A stretch of 64,000 nt of DNA. Origin: Lates calcarifer. Taxonomy: Eukaryota > Chordata > Actinopteri > Centropomidae. The notes beneath the pieces are model-generated. The model saw nothing but the letters and a program-made list of their open reading frames with translations, was not told the origin of the DNA and ran no database searches. The translations under genes and the position numbers were made by a program. Of the stretch, positions 57,291 to 64,000 are shown piece by piece (within the stretch, counting starts at the first letter, position 1; every line of letters starts with the position of its first letter). The stretch is from assembly GCF_001640805.2 (NCBI RefSeq), contig NC_066850.1:13103373-13167372 (forward strand), read 5' to 3'.

Positions 57291-60200
57291 TCAGTAGCCC
57301 TTCATGGCAATGGACGCCCCTCCTACATTGTCGTAACGTTTGATCTGATGGATCATCAGGAGGGAGACCAACAGACCCATCAGCTGTAAAGACAGAAAAA
57401 GCAAACAGTGAGACACCTTGAAGTGATAGACCAGAAGTGATAGACACTATGCAAGCAACCATCTGTTTAATCCACACTGCATACATCCGCTCTTAGAAAT
57501 TGAAATGCTGCCTGGAGCCTGACAGCTGCTGTAAAGATGTTTTTCATTTTGGTTTACTGTCAGCATTTTGTTAGCTTAATAGTGGAATGAGTTATACAGC
57601 TTTCTGATTTCCTTTCAGCTTATGAGTGGAACCAAAGACAAACAAACAAACCAAAAAAGCTATCTGTCTTCACCCAAAATACAGTTGCAAAATGGGAGGC
57701 ATCACTCCACTGAGTTTGGAAGTGTTTGATATTGATTGATATTCTTCTTATCATTGATATTCTCAATGTTCCTTAATATGGAAACACAGAAATGTCCTGG
57801 ATAACAGTTATATATTATTCAAATTTATTTATTTCAACTTTGCATCTAAGAAATCAAGATTTTGTTTCAGCAATTCAGCAGAGATCCAAATATTGCCTTT
57901 TCAATCATTCATTCATTCATTATCTATACCGCAGGTCACGGGGGGGCTGGATCCCAGCTGACACTGGGTGAGAGGCGGGGTACACCCTGGACAGATCACC
58001 AGTCCATCACAGGGCCAACACATATAGACAAACAACCATTCACACTCACATTCACACCTAGGGGCAATTTAGAGTCACCAATTAACGTGCATGTCTTTGG
58101 ACTGTGGGAGGAAGCTGGAGTACCTGGAGGGAGCCGACGCAAGAACAGGGAGAACATGAGAACTCCACACAGAAAAGCCCTGGGTGAACCAGGGCTCCAA
58201 CATAGAACCCTCTTGCTGTGAGGCTACAGTGTTAACCACTGCTGCTGTGACATTGTTAGTACCCACTGCATATTGTTACTAATAGTTATACTGACTTTTA
58301 GCTTGCCAAGCTAACCCAAAGCGTTGGCTACATAAAACGCAAAAATTTCTTACAAAAATACATCTTAAAATAACCAAACCCAAACCTGATATGAGCTTAG
58401 CCCCTTAGATAACGGCCCAGAATTGATCCAAAATCTAATGAGGACCCAACAGAATTTGTGGCTATTGTTTATGTTATGTGGCTGTGGCTAAAACTAACAT
58501 TAGCTAGTTAAGTTGCAGACATAAAATCAAGAAACCCTTGAAAGGATCTTGCGCTCAAGGTTTGGTAGCCTAAAGCTTGATTTTTAACATCAAACAATCT
58601 GTATTGTCTACTGTTGGCCATTTGTCATAGATGGGTGGCCAGCAGTAAAATTACCCTAGTGTTGCTGTTTCATGTGTAAACCTTAGCTTCTGTTCACTGC
58701 TAGTAACATAATTAAAATCTCTGTAATTATATGTTTTTACAGTACCTAAGGATTTGAATATATATCACTCAGTTCAATACACAGAAAGAGTTGAATAGAA
58801 TCTCTTCTTTATGGCTTTATGGCCATAGTGATAGTAGATCTTGAAAGTTTGCTGGAGGTTGTTGACAATCAATCAAAGAACATGAAACAACAACAAAGGA
58901 GAATGAAAGCAGAGCTTACTGCAGTAACAGCAAATCCAAAACAGATGCCCATGAAAACCTGGAAGGCGATGTCTATCCAGGAATATATTACAGTACCACA
59001 GGGCTGCAGACAAGAAGATGGAGAGAAGGTCATTATTTGAAAACATCACTAACTGCTAGATTGGTTGTTGTTTTGATTGGTTGCTTGACTGATTGATTAC
59101 CTGATCATAAATTTGGCTTGGGCCTGTGGTTCCCTGCAAGAAAACAGCAAAATATGGTCACCAAATGATTGAAAAAGAAACCAAACACATCTAAACTAAA
59201 TGCTTCAGTTTGCTTGTCTAATTGTTGGGTGGTGTCCATTTCCTGACTTTGGCATTGAGAATGTATGTTCCCATGATTGAGAAGAAATCACCTTGGCTAC
59301 CATTTGACCTCTCTTCTGCTATAACCACTGTCATGAAATTGCCATATTTCCATCATGTTCTCTCCGTTGTTTTCTCCATTTGAGGTGAAATAGTTAAAAT
59401 GTCAGATTCTAAAACTAACCTGAGGTTTGGCTTTACATGTAGCTTTTCCAAGGGGTCCATTTGTGTTGCACTCACAGGATTGGGGGATATCACTACCCCA
59501 GTCCTCAGCACGGACCACTCCACAGCATTGCAACTGCAACCATATGAGAGAGTGAGTTTCAACAGGTGGAAATAGCCTTCAACTCGTGTGTTTTTGATAT
59601 TTTAAGAATACAACAGCTGTTACTGTGAATGGTACAGTCCATTAATACACAGAAAACATTACAGTTAACTGTATGGCCTCAAGAGTCTGTCTCAGTCCAT
59701 CATCATTCTGTATTTGTTTTGCCACTTCTTCTGCGACAGAATTGTAGTTATCTCTGATCTGCAAAAAGGCAAGAGTGTGACATTAGCATCAAGATAGAGC
59801 AAGATAGAGACAGAGAACATCATGGCAGATTGATGAAAGACAATGTAATGGCATGACAGGCTGAGAGGAACATAACAAGGAGGATTGTGCACCAGAAATG
59901 ACTCTTTTGTTCACTCAATCACTATTCCTTAAATAAGAAATAACTAAATTATTCACTCTGTGGTGTATAATAAATTGAGACTTCTGAGATTTCTCTCTGT
60001 ATGCTAATGTTTCCATTAGCATACAGAGAGAGTTAGCAATGATAGCATCAAGATGGAGAGATAAACTGATGTTAGACACGCCATTTTTCATTAGGCCATA
60101 ACTGACAGGTGTAGTCTCTGTGTAATTATAATTATCACATTTGTCATAGGTGAAGCAGCATACAGTGGGATTTTGTGTTTGTTTTTTGTCTGTTTTTGTG

Positions 60201-63200
60201 TGTTAATCATCATCATCAAGATGTGCAGTGAATGTAGGAAGAATGTCAAAGTGCACAAACACTGAATCAAGACAACGGAGAGAGGGTTGACAAAATATCA
60301 AAATACATGAGATAGAATTTAAGTATACTGATAGATACAGAGAGACAGCATTAACATCGATGATGGGGAATGAGAGCGAGGATGTTAGCAATGAGACAGA
60401 GAGAAAATATTAGCATCAAGATAGACAGAGAGAGGAAAATCTAAATATAAAGAGAAATTAAACAAGATGGAGAGAACATTTACATCATGGTATTTCAATA
60501 TTCAATATTGTAATAATTTACTTTGTAGAAAGCTAAACAAAACAAAACAAAACAAAAAAGCTTACATGCTAATGTGCAGGCATATGGAAACAGCAAAATG
60601 GCAGAAAGTAAATTGAATAAATTAGGTAGCAAAAAGAGAGTAAAGCAACCCTGTTTCCTAGAAATTACATCTATATATAAATAATTTACAACATTTTTAA
60701 GAAAACATTATTGTGACTGGATTATATTTTCTATTAACATAATGAATATATGTTGTAATTTAAGTATTTGGCAAGTCGCAAATATGTTAATACCGTAACA
60801 TATCAATGAAATGTTCACAGACAATGTATTTGTTTTGCACCAAAATAAATTTCGAAAAAGTCAAATGTGTCACAAGACAAATTGACATTTAATTTAAATT
60901 ATGATTTCTCTCTAACCTTAATATTAACCAAAGTACTTCTGTTGTCTAAACCTAATTACAGACAGGTCTGTGGGTGTAAACTCTGGTGACTGTTGGGTAT
61001 CACAATGTCCTTGGGAAAACAGTTGTAGTTGTTTATGAATCTCATTTCTAGGAGATTGGTTGTATTCAGACACAGAGAAAAGGAGTTATCAAAGGCAGTA
61101 TTGAGGTAGAGAAACCTTAGTATACTGATACACAGAAACAGCACTGGCATCAAGATAAACAGATAGAAAATGAATAAGATCATAAGAGAGAGAGTGAACA
61201 ACAGAACTAAGATAGGGAGACAAAAATTAGCATCAAGATAGATTGCTGGACGGATGGATGACCTTGTTCCTTGCAACAACGACAACGATGCCAAAGATCA
61301 GCATGATGACCATCCCAACCCCCATGAAGCCCGCAAACTGTAAATATGAAAAAATGTCAAATGTAAATGTAAAAAAAATATTTAAAAATAGCATGACTCA
61401 GCTGAGAAGTTCTGCCTCTTATTTAGCACAGGCTCTTGTACATACTATTTTCAGGGCTAGGACTTTCTCAGAACAGGCTGCATAGATTCCCAGGCAGGAG
61501 ATGCCAAGGACGCCGATGGCAAACACCCATCCCCAACCCAGGCTAGGGCCTCCAAACGCAGACAGCTGCTCCACCATGGCAAAGGACAAAGACACAACAC
61601 AGACACTGAATTAATTTACATTCACATTACATTTTTGTTACAGTCAACAAATCCCATAAATGCTATTAGACTGAATAACATTTACAAAGGAACTTGGAGG
61701 GTAATATTGCAGACTGTGACCAACCCAAAAATCTCTGCTTTCACTATAAGGCTTTGAATTCATACGGTAAGATCAGATGGACGCTGGGATGCAGGAAATC
61801 CAAAAATTCAATGTGATCCATAAAGATAGATCTTCTATCGCCCAGATCCCTGATCTGATAACACTGTAGGTGCCATTCTGGGTTTGTTTGTTTTTTTTGT
61901 CACAGAGAAAATTGACTGTGAGAATGGAAACTTCCCCCAGGAGTTATCTGTTCTGCATTAAGAAAAGAACTCAGAACCCCCACTACATCTCGGCAGCTGT
62001 TTGCCTCTGTATAAACACTCAGAACCCTTCACCTCAACTTGTTTTAAACATTTCCAAACAGGTATGTATTTTAAGATGTGTACACTATACATGATTATAC
62101 ATGTGATTGACTAACAAAATCAGCCTTGATTTTCAGTAACGCAAACCAGCTGCTTTTGTTTTAATTAAAACTATCATATAACAAGTATGAACCTACATAT
62201 CTTTTATACTGCTGCTTGTAAATGGTTATACAAGGATCTTTAAATGTTGCTGTAAAACAAAACGCTCTCTCTCCAAACAGACACTTGATTGTTTTAATTG
62301 TTGCCCACATCTGGCTCTGATTTCATTGTTGTACCCTGTGAGCCACATTACAGTAAATCTGAAGCACATTCTGCCCAGAAACATTCCGTAACAGGGATGC
62401 GGGAAAGAACACCGACCGGCAGAGAACACCGACCTGTCAAAGATAATGATAATGATAATGAACTTGAACTCCAGTGTCTTCTATTAACAGCGTCTATAGT
62501 CTGTTCTACTGCTTAATATGTCGTGTGTTTATGTTTTCATAGTCGAGCACATAACTTAGCCTGGTAATTTTTCATAAGAATAATAATAATTAAAAAAAAC
62601 AAGATATAATGTGTTAATTTGGGACTTTAAGATGAGCTGGTTGATAGATTTAGTTACCTGTGTTTTTTCCCCATATTTATGTGGCATATAATGGGAACAG
62701 TGTGTGGTTAAGAGGTATCAATAGATTGTTGAACTGGGAAACCTACAACCCTGGAAACATAAAACCTTGGGAACCTAGGATCTTAAGAACATACGTCCCT
62801 GGGAACATACAACCTTGGGAATTTAGTAGTTTGGGAACATACGACCTTGGGAACATTGGACATAAACCCTAGGGATATAAGTCCTTAGGAATATATATAT
62901 GCTTCCGTTCCAGCCACATATTTATCTTACAGAAATGAGAGCAGTATCATCATCACTTCCATATTCTAAAACATGTTTCCCAAAATGTCCCCTTTTAATG
63001 CCATGCAAAAAAGGAACTTTGACATGTGAGACCATGAGAGACCATGAGAGACTATGAGGCCCGTCTCCTACCAACTGTTACTGTTAAATTTAGTTAATAA
63101 ATTTTGCTTGGTGTTTCATTGTGGCCTCTCATCAAATTTGAAAAAATCAGTCTTTGAAGTTGCAGGCACACTCAGATTTAAAGCTCTTAACACTTATTAT

Positions 63201-63367
63201 TATTGTGACATTACTAATATAATGTGACATTATATTATTATTTTTGCTTTATTTTGATGCCATACTAACAAACAAGCAGTGAATTAAACCTTATCATTAT
63301 TGTTGTTTACCTGAGAGCTGACGATGGTGGCCTTCACTGTCCCATAGATCAGCAAACATCCAATGAT
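57291..63367 (-). CDS. Tetraspanin (Tspan8-like), 8 exons, 5' end outside window
   Basis: Coding exons in transcript order: 63367-63311, 61565-61446, 61337-61263, 59758-59663, 59533-59420, 59133-59101, 59003-58920 and 57383-57291 (stop TGA). All have AG/GT borders and phase-0 junctions; the 75- and 84-base exons are typical of tetraspanins. They encode 223 residues: the end of TM1 (IIGCLLIYG), TM2 (WGWVFAIGVLGISCLG), TM3 (FMGVGMVIMLIFGIVVVV), a large extracellular loop with LQCCGVV, SCEC, TC and PCG (six cysteines), TM4 (VFMGICFGFAVTALMGLLVS) and a short cytosolic tail ending AMKGY. The missing first exon should supply about 20-25 residues. Tetraspanins organise integrins and other receptors in membrane microdomains; the partner here is unknown. 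No break is seen. The Tspan8-like label rests on loop pattern and is tentative. Confidence 0.93.
57900..58255 (-). mobile_element. tRNA-derived SINE in the last tetraspanin intron
   Basis: The minus strand starts GCAGTGGTTAACACTGTAGC then CTCACAGCAAGAGGGTTC, which fits A and B boxes. It continues through CCTCCCACAGTCCAAAGACA, GTGACTCTAAATTGCCCC and TGATGGACTGGTGATCTGTC, and ends in (AATG)n at 57904-57922. This is one of the commonest teleost SINEs. It lies in the same orientation as the host gene, inside intron 57384-58919. Confidence 0.8.
59781..61245. repeat. Degenerate spaced repeat in a tetraspanin intron
   Basis: The motif AGCATCAAGATAGA or close variants recurs at about 59785, 60043, 60412, 61147 and 61231, each followed by GAGA-rich text. 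The spacing is irregular and AT-rich sequence interrupts it, so it looks like an eroded minisatellite. Confidence 0.55.
59992..60031. repeat. Perfect 18-bp inverted repeat with 4-nt loop
   Basis: TCTCTCTGTATGCTAATG (59992-60009) and CATTAGCATACAGAGAGA (60014-60031) are exact reverse complements, inside intron 59759-61262 of the tetraspanin gene. Confidence 0.9.
62747..62895 (-). repeat. 16-bp minisatellite in a tetraspanin intron
   Basis: About nine units of 16 bases, for example AACCTTGGGAACCTAG, GTCCCTGGGAACATAC and GACCTTGGGAACATTG, in register from 62763 to 62858 with more diverged flanking units. It lies in intron 61566-63310. Confidence 0.85.
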
Positions 63368-64000
63368 CTGTGGACACATCACATTAGTTAGTTTGTGTTT
63401 AACAAAATAAAAGCTTAGTGTATGGAGGCAGAGGTATGCCACCATAGTACTGATTTATATATAAAAAAGGCATTTCTATGTGAAAGTACAGGACTAAGTA
63501 AGTATTTAAATATATGTATATGTTTATTTTATATTATATATTATCTATATGAAATGCATGATTGTGGAAATCATCTTACATCTTACACTATTTACCTCAA
63601 GACACTTTAAAAAAGTGGTGAATTAACTGATACATAATATAAATACATAATCCTTGCTACATGTGATCATGGTATCATTACTTTAAGGAGGATGTTTGAC
63701 ATTAAACAGCATTTTTTTAAGGGCTTTAAGTGGCTGGAGAACAGTCTTGCACTTTTTAATGGCCTCCTGGTAGAATTTCTGTCATTCCTCCACTGAGACA
63801 CTAGAGGGAGACAAAGATCTACAAACCAAACTCCCAGGCTGATACAAATTGAAGACACTCGCACAATTAATGTCTCAACCAGGACATTTATTCAAGCAAA
63901 AAATCTAAATCAATCTAATTCAATTTCAATCAAATTTAAGGAAAAAAGAATCCAAAATGCTTTAATCCGTAATAGATAAATAAATAAATAAAGTATAATA
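63368..64000. other. Upstream tetraspanin intron, unassigned
   Basis: No first exon could be found on the minus strand here: candidate donors have no open frame with TM1 character. (AAAT)n lies near 63974-63991. The first exon is presumably beyond the window. Confidence 0.45.

Noticed and set aside
63597..63650. Tetraspanin first exon upstream of a CTTGAG|GTAAAT donor
   Set aside because: The frame into that donor contains a stop and lacks TM1-type sequence.

Overview
The window looks like vertebrate nuclear DNA from a ray-finned fish, most likely a percomorph teleost. It is AT-rich and intron-rich. It is crowded with (CA)n/(TG)n arrays and relics of typical teleost mobile elements: Tc1-like and mariner-like DNA transposons, CR1/L2-type LINE pieces, tRNA-derived SINEs and fold-back elements. 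No bacterial, organellar or viral genome architecture is visible. The species cannot be fixed from the sequence alone.

Only two protein-coding genes can be supported. (1) An intact single-exon ORF on the plus strand (49228-50871) encodes a 547-residue RING/B-box/coiled-coil/PRY-SPRY protein. It is a TRIM-type E3 ubiquitin ligase of the fish bloodthirsty/TRIM39-TRIM21-like group. A candidate 5'UTR intron lies upstream. (2) A multi-exon tetraspanin gene lies on the minus strand (63367 down to 57291). Eight coding exons are readable, all joined in phase 0, with TM1 (part) to TM4, a CCG-containing large extracellular loop and the stop codon. Its first coding exon is beyond the right edge. Both products fit innate-immune or membrane biology, but nothing in the window shows that they work together.

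Layout: 1-48.8 kb is a gene desert or intronic/intergenic tract made of dispersed repeats, a long polypyrimidine block (780-1920), a purine block (31.6-32.1 kb), microsatellites and a few stretches that read like conserved non-coding sequence. No splice-consistent exon could be established there; one doubtful candidate lies at 22.9-23.2 kb. 48.8-52 kb is the TRIM locus, 52.6-55.5 kb a cluster of transposon relics, and 57.3 kb to the end the tetraspanin gene, whose introns hold a SINE, a 16-bp minisatellite and a perfect hairpin.

The most notable non-genic structure is a set of dispersed repeats that are internally palindromic or that occur as inverted pairs. Family A is a fold-back element with six copies, one split by a LINE and one lying inside the predicted TRIM leader intron. 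Family B has four copies, two of them as a long near-identical inverted pair, and three carry the full CRE octamer. Family C is a second fold-back type. Two near-perfect 30-31 bp hairpins (3.2 kb and 12.4 kb) also stand out. No previously undescribed multi-gene system is evident. Repeat family letters (A-E) are labels made for this report; assignments to known families come from pattern recognition and were not searched against any database.
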